Origin: an uncultured Lentisphaeria bacterium
Lineage (GTDB): Bacteria > Verrucomicrobiota > Lentisphaeria > Oligosphaerales > Oligosphaeraceae
Length of the DNA stretch: 39,797 nucleotides
Assembly (NCBI GenBank): GCA_934661755.1
Contig: CAKUJM010000025.1
Span: 1 to 39,797 of the forward strand
Direction: 5' to 3'
This document shows, piece by piece, positions 28,271 to 35,374 of the stretch; positions within the stretch are counted from its first letter, which is position 1, and each line of letters opens with the position of its first letter. The notes under the pieces were generated by a model. The model ran no database searches. It saw only the letters and a list, made by a program, of their open reading frames with translations, and was not told the origin of the DNA. The translations under genes and the position numbers were made by a program.

Positions 28271-28276
28271 GGGGCT
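28252..28276 (-). terminator. Rho-independent terminator of vapBC
   Basis: AGCCCCTC and GAGGGGCT form a perfect 8-bp stem with a 5-nt loop (28256-28276). On the minus strand the stem is followed by TTTTT, 24 bases after the vapC stop. It overlaps the 3' end of the PnuC-like gene. Confidence 0.8.
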
Positions 28277-28299
28277 GACGATGGAGGCGGGAAAAACGC

Positions 28300-28686
28300 T
28301 TACTGATTGTCGGGGACAAACACCTTGGCATCGAGGGAAGCGATGTCGCGGAAATGCTTTTGATTCGCGCTGCACAACGTGAGAAAATTTTCACAGGCAG
28401 TGGCGAACACCAAAGCATCGGCAAGTTGGATGCCGGATTTCAGTGCATATTCCTCAATGAGAATCATGGCGCGATGCGAAACCGCCTCGGTAATGGGCAG
28501 GACAGTGAAATCCAGCGCATTCAGGAACTGTTTGATGAGCGTCTGCTCTTGCTTGTTCCGCGCTCCCTGCATTAGCTCCATGTAGTTGACGGCGGAGATG
28601 AAACGGTTATCATCTTTGTCAATTTCTTTCGCGGCCTTCGCCGAACCGTGAAGCGCCCAGATGAGAACATCGGTGCCGAACAGCAT
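28300..28686 (-). CDS. vapC: VapC-type PIN-domain toxin
   Basis: A 128-residue PIN-domain ribonuclease. MLFGTDVLIWALHG carries the first acidic residue (D6), ISAVNYMELMQGAR the conserved Glu, and GIQLADALVFATACE the third acidic site (D in ADAL). Known relatives cut tRNA or rRNA when freed from antitoxin. The ATG shares one base with the stop of the upstream antitoxin gene (TGATG), the usual coupled arrangement, and a strong terminator follows. The pair looks intact and probably helps retain the surrounding island. Confidence 0.9.
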   Translation of the reverse strand: MLFGTDVLIWALHGSAKAAKEIDKDDNRFISAVNYMELMQGARNKQEQTLIKQFLNALDFTVLPITEAVSHRAMILIEEYALKSGIQLADALVFATACENFLTLCSANQKHFRDIASLDAKVFVPDNQ

Positions 28687-28931
28687 CAGAAGCTCCTGGA
28701 TTTGCGGATTTCATCGACATAGGCGATGGGATCGGTCATGTCGGCGCGATCAGCCCACATCCCGAACGCGGGAAGATCGGCGACCTTGACCTTGACGGGT
28801 TTCGACTCGCCAAAGGGAACGATCACGGCGCGGCGGCGGCCGCGATGGGTGAGCGTGACACGCTCACGGCGGTCGATTGCCGACATGACATCGCGCATCT
28901 TTTTTCTGAGATCAAGAACGCTGGCTTCCAT
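28686..28931 (-). CDS. vapB: Phd/YefM-type antitoxin of the VapC toxin
   Basis: An 81-residue protein. The N-terminal half (LRKKMRDVMSAIDRRERVTLTHRGRRRAVIVP) fits the Phd/YefM-type DNA-binding fold. The C-terminal half is a toxin-wrapping tail ending RKSRSF. ATG 28931 has AAGGAGG about 6 nt upstream; the frame continues to 28991 but without family sense. It is the first gene of the pair and probably represses its own promoter through the palindrome just upstream. Confidence 0.85.
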   Translation of the reverse strand: MEASVLDLRKKMRDVMSAIDRRERVTLTHRGRRRAVIVPFGESKPVKVKVADLPAFGMWADRADMTDPIAYVDEIRKSRSF

Positions 28932-28947
28932 GATAAACCTCCTTCTC

Positions 28948-28959
28948 AAGTGTACACTT
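28948..28959. promoter_or_regulatory. Operator-like palindrome upstream of vapBC
   Basis: AAGTGTACACTT is a perfect 12-bp palindrome 17 bp ahead of the antitoxin start. A second AGTGTA follows at 28966-28971 on the minus strand, giving two half sites around a TATAGTATA stretch that can serve as the -10. This fits autorepression by the toxin-antitoxin complex. Confidence 0.6.
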
Positions 28960-29016
28960 ATACTATACACTCCGCGGGTGTGTTTTTTCAAGTGCCAAAT
29001 GCGGAAAATCCCGGTT

Positions 29017-29073
29017 TCGTAACTGGAAAAGTTAAACGCACAAAACGCGTGCGTTTAACTTTTCCAGTTACGA
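29017..29073. repeat. 25-bp perfect inverted repeat with 7-nt loop
   Basis: The arms 29017-29041 and 29049-29073 are exactly complementary; the inner part reads GTTAAACGCAC-aaaacgc-GTGCGTTTAAC. No T-run follows on either side, so it is not a standard terminator. It sits between the vapBC promoter and the DegT aminotransferase terminator, at what appears to be the right edge of the accessory island. Confidence 0.9.
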
Positions 29074-29081
29074 TTCCGCGG

Positions 29082-29100
29082 AAAAACGGAAGCGCCTCCG
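29082..29100 (-). terminator. Terminator of the DegT aminotransferase gene
   Basis: On the minus strand CGGAG-GCGC-TTCCG is followed directly by TTTTT, 21 bases after the aminotransferase stop. It is nested between two copies of the palindrome TTCCGCGGAA (29074-29083 and 29104-29113), which can form an outer stem. Confidence 0.6.
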
Positions 29101-29120
29101 CCTTTCCGCGGAATTTGCAT

Positions 29121-30257
29121 TCACAGCTCCTTCATATATTTCTCAATTTCTTCAAAGGGCTGGTTCCAGCCGACACCTACATACATGGTGCGGGCGAGGA
29201 TGTCCAGGGTGCGTGGCGCGGCGTCGCGGTCAAACCGGGCGTTGCGCCCCTCCGGGGTGAGGAACGGATTGACGTCATCGCGGTAGGCACGCTTTTCCAC
29301 CAGCGGCGGCCAGTTGATGAACACATGCCGTCCGCAGCTTTCGAAGATGCTTTTCCAGTCTTTGGCTTCCCCGGCCTTCCGGAAGTCCTTTTCAGAATCG
29401 AACTGGATGGCGAGGTTGATCTGGGATTCCGGATCGTTGTGGGGGATGACTTTATACTTTCCTTCCCTGATCAGGATGTCCCGGGCGAACTGGATACGCT
29501 TGCGGTGCTCGTCCATCCAGTGGTCCATCTTCTGTAGCTGGGCGTAGAGAATGGCCCCCTCGATTTCGCTGGCGCGGTAGTCCTGTCCGGCAAACATCGG
29601 GATTTTGACCTCCGCGTCATAGCTTTGGACAAAGGTCCCCGCGTCGTGCCAGAGCCGTGCACGGTCGAAATATTCGAAGCAGTCGGAGACGATGGCCCCG
29701 CCTTCGCCGCAGGTGATGTTCTTGTAGTTGTTGAAGCTGTAGCACCCCATCGCGCCGATGGTCCCAAGCCGGCGGCCCTTGTAGTAACCGCCCACCGCCT
29801 GGCATGCGTCTTCCACCACGGGGATGCCGTGGCGGTTGGCGATTGCCATGATCCTGTCCATGTCGCAGGGCAGGTTGGCCATGTGGATCACCAGGATGGC
29901 TTTGGTGCGCGGCGTGATTTTGCGTTCGAGGTCATCGGGGTCCATGGTCAGCGATTCATTGATTTCCACCAGCTTCGGGATCGCCTGCAGCAGCATGGGC
30001 GCAAGCGGCGTGGAAATCCAGGTGTAGGCGGACAAAAGCACTTCGTCGCCTTTGCCGATCCCCAGTGCGACCATGGCGCACATCAGCGCGCTGGTCCCTG
30101 AGTTGACCATGAGGGCGTGCTTGGAGCCCAGTTTTTCCGCGAGAAGGCGTTCCGCCCGGGCCAGATAGCCCTCCGTGCGGCCCTGGAAGCGGGTGAGTAC
30201 GCCGCGCCGCAGCGTATCGGTCACGGCATTGATTTCTTCCTGTCCAATCTCGTACAT
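29121..30257 (-). CDS. DegT/DnrJ/EryC1/StrS-family aminotransferase
   Basis: A 378-residue PLP enzyme that would transfer an amino group to a keto-sugar. NSGTSALMCAMVALGIGKGD is the cofactor phosphate loop. VVEDACQAVGGYYKGRRLG holds the Asp that contacts the pyridine nitrogen. K179 in SFNNYKNITCGEGG is the Schiff-base lysine. A GGAGGA 8 nt upstream supports ATG 30257. It follows a TIM-barrel sugar isomerase by 63 bp and is probably cotranscribed with it. The sugar substrate is unknown; some members of this family act as dehydratases. Confidence 0.92.
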   Translation of the reverse strand: MYEIGQEEINAVTDTLRRGVLTRFQGRTEGYLARAERLLAEKLGSKHALMVNSGTSALMCAMVALGIGKGDEVLLSAYTWISTPLAPMLLQAIPKLVEINESLTMDPDDLERKITPRTKAILVIHMANLPCDMDRIMAIANRHGIPVVEDACQAVGGYYKGRRLGTIGAMGCYSFNNYKNITCGEGGAIVSDCFEYFDRARLWHDAGTFVQSYDAEVKIPMFAGQDYRASEIEGAILYAQLQKMDHWMDEHRKRIQFARDILIREGKYKVIPHNDPESQINLAIQFDSEKDFRKAGEAKDWKSIFESCGRHVFINWPPLVEKRAYRDDVNPFLTPEGRNARFDRDAAPRTLDILARTMYVGVGWNQPFEEIEKYMKEL

Positions 30258-30320
30258 TTTTCATTCCTCCGTCATTGGTTGTGGGGCATTTTTTTTGGGA
30301 AAAAACATGGCGCGGAGAGC

Positions 30321-31046
30321 CTATCGCAGCTGCCGCAGGCTCTCCGCGGCATCCCGGAACGGATCATCGGAAAAATCCTGCTCGTAGATGCACCATTGGG
30401 CCTGGATCTGCCGCGCCGCATGGAGGCAGTCGGCGACAGGCACGACGCCCCTGCCCAGCGCCGTGGTGACGCTGGAGTCCCCGGCGATGATGGCGTCCTT
30501 CAAATGGACTTGCCGGATGCGGGATGCGTACTTCCGGATGAGCGAAGGCGCATCGCCGCCGCCCCGGGTGATCCAGCAGACATCCGGCTCCCAGAAGACA
30601 TTTTGCCCATCGGTGTGGTCCAGCAGCTGCTCCATGGCGCTGCGGCCGTCCAGTTCGGCAAATTCGGCCCAGTGGTTGTGGTAGGAAAAGCAGCAGCGGT
30701 GTTCCGCAGCTGCCGCGCCGATGGCCTCCATCCTGGCCAGTGCGGCGGGGTATTCCCTGGCAAAATCCAGGAACATGCTGACCGTGACTGCGGGGGAGTT
30801 CAGTGTGCGGGCATATTCGTATGCGCGGCCTTCCCCGGAAAGCAGATCCTTTTCCTTGAACATGGTCCCGGCGCATTCCAGACGCAGGTCCCTGAGCAGA
30901 GCCGCCAGCGCCTCCGGCTCAAGCGAGCCGTAGAATGGAAAGAACTCGACGCCGTCGAAGCCGATTTTCGCAATCTCCCGCAGGGCGCCGGCAAAGTCCT
31001 GCGCCAGGGCGTCACGGAATGTATAAAGCTGAACACCTGTCTTCAT
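30321..31046 (-). CDS. Sugar phosphate isomerase/epimerase (xylose-isomerase-like TIM barrel)
   Basis: A 241-residue single-domain barrel of the AP endonuclease 2 / IolE-type superfamily. The start VQLYTFRDALAQDFAGALREIAKIGFDGVEFF is the standard first strand-helix-strand. FSYHNHWAEF and IRQVHLKDA hold the expected metal-binding histidines, and the Glu in NVFWEPDVCW a further ligand. AACGGAGAGG precedes ATG 31046. It is divergent from an AraC regulator and ahead of the DegT aminotransferase, suggesting a small regulated sugar pathway. Confidence 0.88.
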   Translation of the reverse strand: MKTGVQLYTFRDALAQDFAGALREIAKIGFDGVEFFPFYGSLEPEALAALLRDLRLECAGTMFKEKDLLSGEGRAYEYARTLNSPAVTVSMFLDFAREYPAALARMEAIGAAAAEHRCCFSYHNHWAEFAELDGRSAMEQLLDHTDGQNVFWEPDVCWITRGGGDAPSLIRKYASRIRQVHLKDAIIAGDSSVTTALGRGVVPVADCLHAARQIQAQWCIYEQDFSDDPFRDAAESLRQLR

Positions 31047-31140
31047 TTTTGCGGCCTCTCCGTTTTTTCATTTGCTTTTCTTGCGGCTGCGTATATATTT
31101 TACTACAAAGAGACGGGAGGCACAATCCATTGAATTTGCT

Positions 31141-31965
31141 ATGAATACACCAATCTTGCGGAATTTGGAATTTCACAATGCGGTAAGGCGCATTCTCACC
31201 CCGCAGTCGCCGGGAGGGCGCCCGCTGCATCCGGACATGGGGTTCATTTCCGACCGCCACCCGTTTTTCGAGGTTCTTGTCGCGCTGGAGGGGCGTTGCG
31301 AATATCCCATTGCCGGGCAGCTGTTTGACCTGGCGGCGGGTACCGCGGTTCTGCTTCCGCCGTGGTGTCTGCATTCCTTTGGCTACCGTCCCTGCGATAC
31401 GGAGCTGCTCCATGTGTGGATCCGGTTTCACGGCGCGTGCAACGGAAGCGGCATAAGGGTGCATCGCGGCAGCTGGACCACCTGTCCGGAGCTGTCCTTC
31501 CAGCTTTCCCCGGAATGCGGCACGCTGTTCCAGATGCGCTGGGAGGCCTGGGAGAAAAATGGCCGGCCCGGCATGGAGAGGCTCTTCTTCCAGAATATCC
31601 TGAATTCGGCGCTGGATGAGATGCTGCTGCGTCGGCTGGAGGACGCCGCTGCCCGGCGGGATGTCGTCCAGGAGACACTTGCCCTGATCCGCAGCTCCCA
31701 TGGCCACGGCTGCACGCTGGAGATGCTGGCCACGCAGGCGCGTTGCAGCAAATATCATCTGGCCCATCGGGTGAAGTGCGAAACCGGGCGGACCATCGGC
31801 AGCTTCATCGAGGAGGCGCGTCTGCACTACGTCCATTCCGCCAGGGAGCACGGGCTGTCGCAAAAGGAGATTGCCTGGAATCTCGGCTTTGCCTCCGGGG
31901 CATCCTTCTGGAACTGGTATCATCGGCACCAGGGCGATTCCGGCGAGCATCCCGCGGAACCATGA
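31141..31965 (+). CDS. AraC-family transcription regulator
   Basis: A 274-residue protein. The N-terminal 150 residues form a cupin-like sensor domain with HPFFEVLVALEGRCEYPIAG. Residues about 180-265 are the two-helix-turn-helix AraC domain (LEMLATQARCSKYHLAHRVK then QKEIAWNLGFASGASFWNWY). ATG 31141 gives a sensible N-terminus, but the only good ribosome site (GGGAGG, 31115-31120) is 20 nt away, leaving an in-frame ATT at 31129 as an odd alternative. It is divergent from the sugar isomerase gene across a 94-bp gap and is its likely regulator. Confidence 0.88.
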   Translation: MNTPILRNLEFHNAVRRILTPQSPGGRPLHPDMGFISDRHPFFEVLVALEGRCEYPIAGQLFDLAAGTAVLLPPWCLHSFGYRPCDTELLHVWIRFHGACNGSGIRVHRGSWTTCPELSFQLSPECGTLFQMRWEAWEKNGRPGMERLFFQNILNSALDEMLLRRLEDAAARRDVVQETLALIRSSHGHGCTLEMLATQARCSKYHLAHRVKCETGRTIGSFIEEARLHYVHSAREHGLSQKEIAWNLGFASGASFWNWYHRHQGDSGEHPAEP

Positions 31966-32029
31966 CAATTTTGCCAGCGCGCCGCCGAAAATGGCTGGTC
32001 TGCAGACCGCCACTGCCGGGCCGGGGGCG

Positions 32030-33184
32030 TTATTTTGCCAGGAGCTTCAGTGCGGCCAGGCAGAAGTAGCGGATGCCCACGGGCAGCAAATTGTCGTCGA
32101 AGTCGAAGCGGTCGCTGTGCAGCGGCGCCGAGTCCCCGCCGCCGATATGGCAGAAGACGCCGGGGTATTTTGCAAGATACCAGGAGAAGTCCTCGCTGCT
32201 CATGGTATGCTCCGGCAGCTCGAAGAACGCCTCGTGGCCGCAGTTCTCCACCACCAGACTGCGGATTTTTTCATAATCCCCGGGGCGGTTGATGAGCGGC
32301 GGATAGCTTAGGGGGCAGCTGAATTCACTGCGGATGCCGCGCTGTTCCGTGATCGCCTTCACCGTCGCCTCAAAGTCGGCAAGCAGCTTCATCCCGCTTT
32401 CCCTTTCCGGGAAACGGATGGTCCCCTTGAGCTCCATTGTCTCCGGGATCACAATATTGCTGCTTCCGGCATGGCATGCGCAGAAGGCCAGGACGCAGTC
32501 GTCCGGCACGATGGATCGGCACGCGGTCATGATGTCCGCCGCGCAGTCAATAGGATTTTTGGCCAGTCTGGGCAGGCTGCCGTGACCGCCCTGGCCGTGG
32601 AGCGCAATGCGGAAGAATCCGGCGGCGGCCATCAGCACCCCCGGCCTGGTGCAGATTTTTCCGTAAGGCTCGCCGGGCCAGCTATGCAGTCCGGTGATGA
32701 AATCCGGTTCCGGATCCAGCAGCGCCCCGGCGTCCAGGAGGTCATGGGCCAGGCCGGCCATCTCTTCGCCCGGCTGGAAGAGAAAGCGGACCGAGCAGGG
32801 CGTCTCGTCCCGCAGGGAAGCGAGGATTCTCGCCGCGCCGTAGAGCATGGCGGCATGGCCATCGTGGCCGCACGCGTGCATCATTCCTGGATGGGTGGAT
32901 CGGTATGGGCAGCTTTTGCTGGCTTCCTCCACGGGGAGTGCATCGATGTCGGCGCGCAGCGTGATGTTTTTCGCCTGGCCGCGGTTGAGCAGCGCCACCA
33001 CGTCCGTTTGCAGGAAGGGCCGCTGCAGCTCCAGCCCCAGCGGCGCCAGGGCTTCGCGGATTGCGGCGGCGGTCTTGAATTCCCTTCCCGCGATCTCCGG
33101 AATCCGGTGCAGGCGATGACGGAAATCCCTCACCTCGGGTAGGATGGCCGCGATGGCTTCGTCCAGTTCATTGAGCGAAATCAT
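32030..33184 (-). CDS. M20D-family amidohydrolase (aminoacylase/hippurate hydrolase-like)
   Basis: A 384-residue cytoplasmic metallo-amidohydrolase. RHRLHRIPE at the N-terminus, RADIDALPVEE (about 78-88), HACGHDGH (103-110, metal ligands) and FLFQPGEEMAGLA (catalytic Glu and ligand) are the family motifs. The dimerisation domain follows, with GQGGHGSLPRLAKNPID, and the C-terminal APLHSDRFDFDDNLLPVG closes the site. It would remove an acyl group from an N-acylated amino acid or amino sugar; the substrate is unknown. It follows the epimerase gene by 182 bp on the same strand. Confidence 0.92.
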   Translation of the reverse strand: MISLNELDEAIAAILPEVRDFRHRLHRIPEIAGREFKTAAAIREALAPLGLELQRPFLQTDVVALLNRGQAKNITLRADIDALPVEEASKSCPYRSTHPGMMHACGHDGHAAMLYGAARILASLRDETPCSVRFLFQPGEEMAGLAHDLLDAGALLDPEPDFITGLHSWPGEPYGKICTRPGVLMAAAGFFRIALHGQGGHGSLPRLAKNPIDCAADIMTACRSIVPDDCVLAFCACHAGSSNIVIPETMELKGTIRFPERESGMKLLADFEATVKAITEQRGIRSEFSCPLSYPPLINRPGDYEKIRSLVVENCGHEAFFELPEHTMSSEDFSWYLAKYPGVFCHIGGGDSAPLHSDRFDFDDNLLPVGIRYFCLAALKLLAK

Positions 33185-33366
33185 GATCGCCTCCGGTTCC
33201 GTGAAGCGGCTGGTTTTGGCGTCAGAATGAGGTTCTTTGAGGGAGCGTGTGACCGAAAAATGACGGAATCATGGCGCAGAGAAGCCTGCTTCACGGATTC
33301 AGGCGCTTCCCTTCCGCCGAAACCGGCGGACTGCGGCAGCGTCAGCTTGCCGGCCTTGCCCATTCC

Positions 33367-34404
33367 TCAGAACTTGCCGTCATTGACTTCAAAATGGGTG
33401 GGCTTGCCGATGGAAATGCCGCCGTTCCTGATCCATTCTGCCTGCATGACGACGAGTTCCTCCAGGCGGATGCGGGGATGGCCGAGAAGCCGGAACATCT
33501 TTCCGGCGTTGTTGAGGTAATTGAGGTCGCCGGGCTTCTCCAGCTGAAATTTCACCTCCCTGCCCATGATCCTGCCCATGGCCAGCGCAATGTCCTCCAC
33601 GCTGGCGATCTCCGGGCCGGTGACATTCAGGATCTGGCAGGGGGCGTCGGCCAGCTCCAGGGAACGCAGCGCGGCCTCGGTCACATCCCCCTGCCAGATC
33701 ACGTTGCAGTAGCCGACGGCATTGCTGACGGGGCGCCCCTCCCAGACGGCGCGGCCGATGTCGTCCAGCACGCCGTAGCGCAGATCCACCGAGTAGTTGA
33801 GCCGGAAAAGCAGGAGGTTCGTGTGATGCTTCTGGGCGTAATATTGAAAAATGCGCTCGCGCCCCAGGCAGGACTGGGCATATTCCCCCACTGGCGCCGG
33901 AGCGTCGTCCTCGGTGCAGCCGCCCTGCCGGACCGACCGCAGGGGATAGACGCATCCGGTGGAGAACGCCACGATCCGGCTCTCCCTGAAGTGCTCGGCG
34001 GCCAGCGCCGGCGCGATCACGTTCATCGCCCAGGTGACGGGCTGGCTGCCCTGGGTGCCGAACTTGCGGCCCGCCAGGAAGATCACATTCCTGGCCTGGG
34101 GCAGCCTTGCGATCTGGCTGCGCTCCAGGAGGTCGCAGGGGATGGTGATGATCCCGGCGTCCTCCAGCTTGGCACGGTCCACCGAATTGGAAAAGCGGGA
34201 AACGCCGTAGACCCTCTTTTCGACGCCGGCCTGTCGGATCGCCTCGATAGCCTGCATCCCCAGGCTGACGCCGATTTTTCCGGCGATGCCCAGAATGATG
34301 ATGTCGCCGTCCAGGCGCCTCATCATATCGACCAGCTCCGGGGACGGGGCGGCAAGGAGGGCATCCAGCTCCCCTTCGGAATTGATCTTGCGGGATAATG
34401 GCAT
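33367..34404 (-). CDS. NAD-dependent epimerase/dehydratase-family protein
   Basis: A 345-residue extended SDR protein. GIAGKIG at residues 39-45 is the Rossmann dinucleotide loop. FSTGCVYP matches the strand with the catalytic Thr/Ser, and GEYAQSCLGRERIF holds the active-site Tyr (Y175). The usual Lys four residues later is Cys (C179). CAGGAG about 8 nt before ATG 34404 decides the start; the frame stays open to 34551 but would overlap the pseudopilin gene. It is the third or fourth gene of the LacI-hydrolase-pseudopilin run and may process a sugar released by the hydrolase. Confidence 0.88.
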   Translation of the reverse strand: MPLSRKINSEGELDALLAAPSPELVDMMRRLDGDIIILGIAGKIGVSLGMQAIEAIRQAGVEKRVYGVSRFSNSVDRAKLEDAGIITIPCDLLERSQIARLPQARNVIFLAGRKFGTQGSQPVTWAMNVIAPALAAEHFRESRIVAFSTGCVYPLRSVRQGGCTEDDAPAPVGEYAQSCLGRERIFQYYAQKHHTNLLLFRLNYSVDLRYGVLDDIGRAVWEGRPVSNAVGYCNVIWQGDVTEAALRSLELADAPCQILNVTGPEIASVEDIALAMGRIMGREVKFQLEKPGDLNYLNNAGKMFRLLGHPRIRLEELVVMQAEWIRNGGISIGKPTHFEVNDGKF

Positions 34405-34526
34405 CTCTACACTCCTGGCGTCGGATGAGAAAACAATGGCGCAGTTCCGTCTTCTAATATATACCGACTTTTGTCCTGTCCCGTTGTTGACGCCCCGTAA
34501 ATCCATCCGGAGCTTCGCTGGCGTTT

Positions 34527-35345
34527 CTAATTGAATGAATTGTTCCGCCAATCGTTGGCGCCGTGCACCGACGGCGTGAACCAGATGTTGCCTAATCCTG
34601 CGGCATTTCCTTCCGCATAAAGGTTTTTCGCCGCATCGGAACGCGCGGTGTCGACATGGAGGTCGGCCCGCAGCACCGTCGCCTCAAGTCCGTGGCGCGG
34701 ATAGGCGTTGGCACCGCCGCCGAGCTGTATCGGCTCGACCATGCAATAGCCATGCGTGCCGCCATCGATCTTCACTTCGGTGGTGACGATCAATTTCGAC
34801 GGCCGGGCGACGCTGCCCATCATTACCGGAGCGCACTCGAAAATGCCGCTGTACTTGTCAGTTGCCTGGAGAACGCGGTAGTTGTATCCATAGGTGATCT
34901 GCCCGTTGGTGAAATGCCAGTCCATATCGTACGAGGGATCGAAGGCATCGTTCGGACACCAGAGGTAGTTTTTGAGGTTGCCGCTGCTGGCGCCGAGGCA
35001 ATTTGCGGCGCGGATGTACCAGTATTGCCCTTGGCCAAGCATGTCGTTGCCAGCCGGAAACAGATCGTTGTTGTCGATCGAATAAATTCCGAGCCCCAGC
35101 CCGATCTGCTTCTGATTGCCGAGGCAGCGGGTTTTGCGCGCCGCCTCCCGTGCCTTGTTCAAGGCCGGGAGCAGCATCGAAGCCAAAATCGCGATGATCG
35201 CGATCACGACCAGCAACTCGATCAGGGTGAACCGGGCCGTCCGGGCGGCGGACCGGCCACAGGCATTCAGGGCATTGCCTTGCAAAAATGCTCGCCCGGA
35301 CTTCATATTGCCGGAGGCGCTGGCCGATGTGATAGCTTGCTTCAT
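34527..35345 (-). CDS. Pseudopilin with long leader
   Basis: A 272-residue relative of the pseudopilin at 2833. The prepilin segment is F39-TLIELLVVIAIIAILASMLLPAL with Glu at +5, after an unusually long 38-residue leader. A second ATG at codon 14 would shorten it. The residue before cleavage is Arg, not Gly. The C-terminal RADLHVDTA stands where DG-H is usual, so the H-X9-DG motif is degenerate. AAGGGGA lies 8-9 nt ahead of ATG 35345. It follows the hydrolase gene by 29 bp and is probably cotranscribed. Confidence 0.88.
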   Translation of the reverse strand: MKQAITSASASGNMKSGRAFLQGNALNACGRSAARTARFTLIELLVVIAIIAILASMLLPALNKAREAARKTRCLGNQKQIGLGLGIYSIDNNDLFPAGNDMLGQGQYWYIRAANCLGASSGNLKNYLWCPNDAFDPSYDMDWHFTNGQITYGYNYRVLQATDKYSGIFECAPVMMGSVARPSKLIVTTEVKIDGGTHGYCMVEPIQLGGGANAYPRHGLEATVLRADLHVDTARSDAAKNLYAEGNAAGLGNIWFTPSVHGANDWRNNSFN

Positions 35346-35374
35346 GATAGGTATCCCCTTCTGCTGTTAATGAA

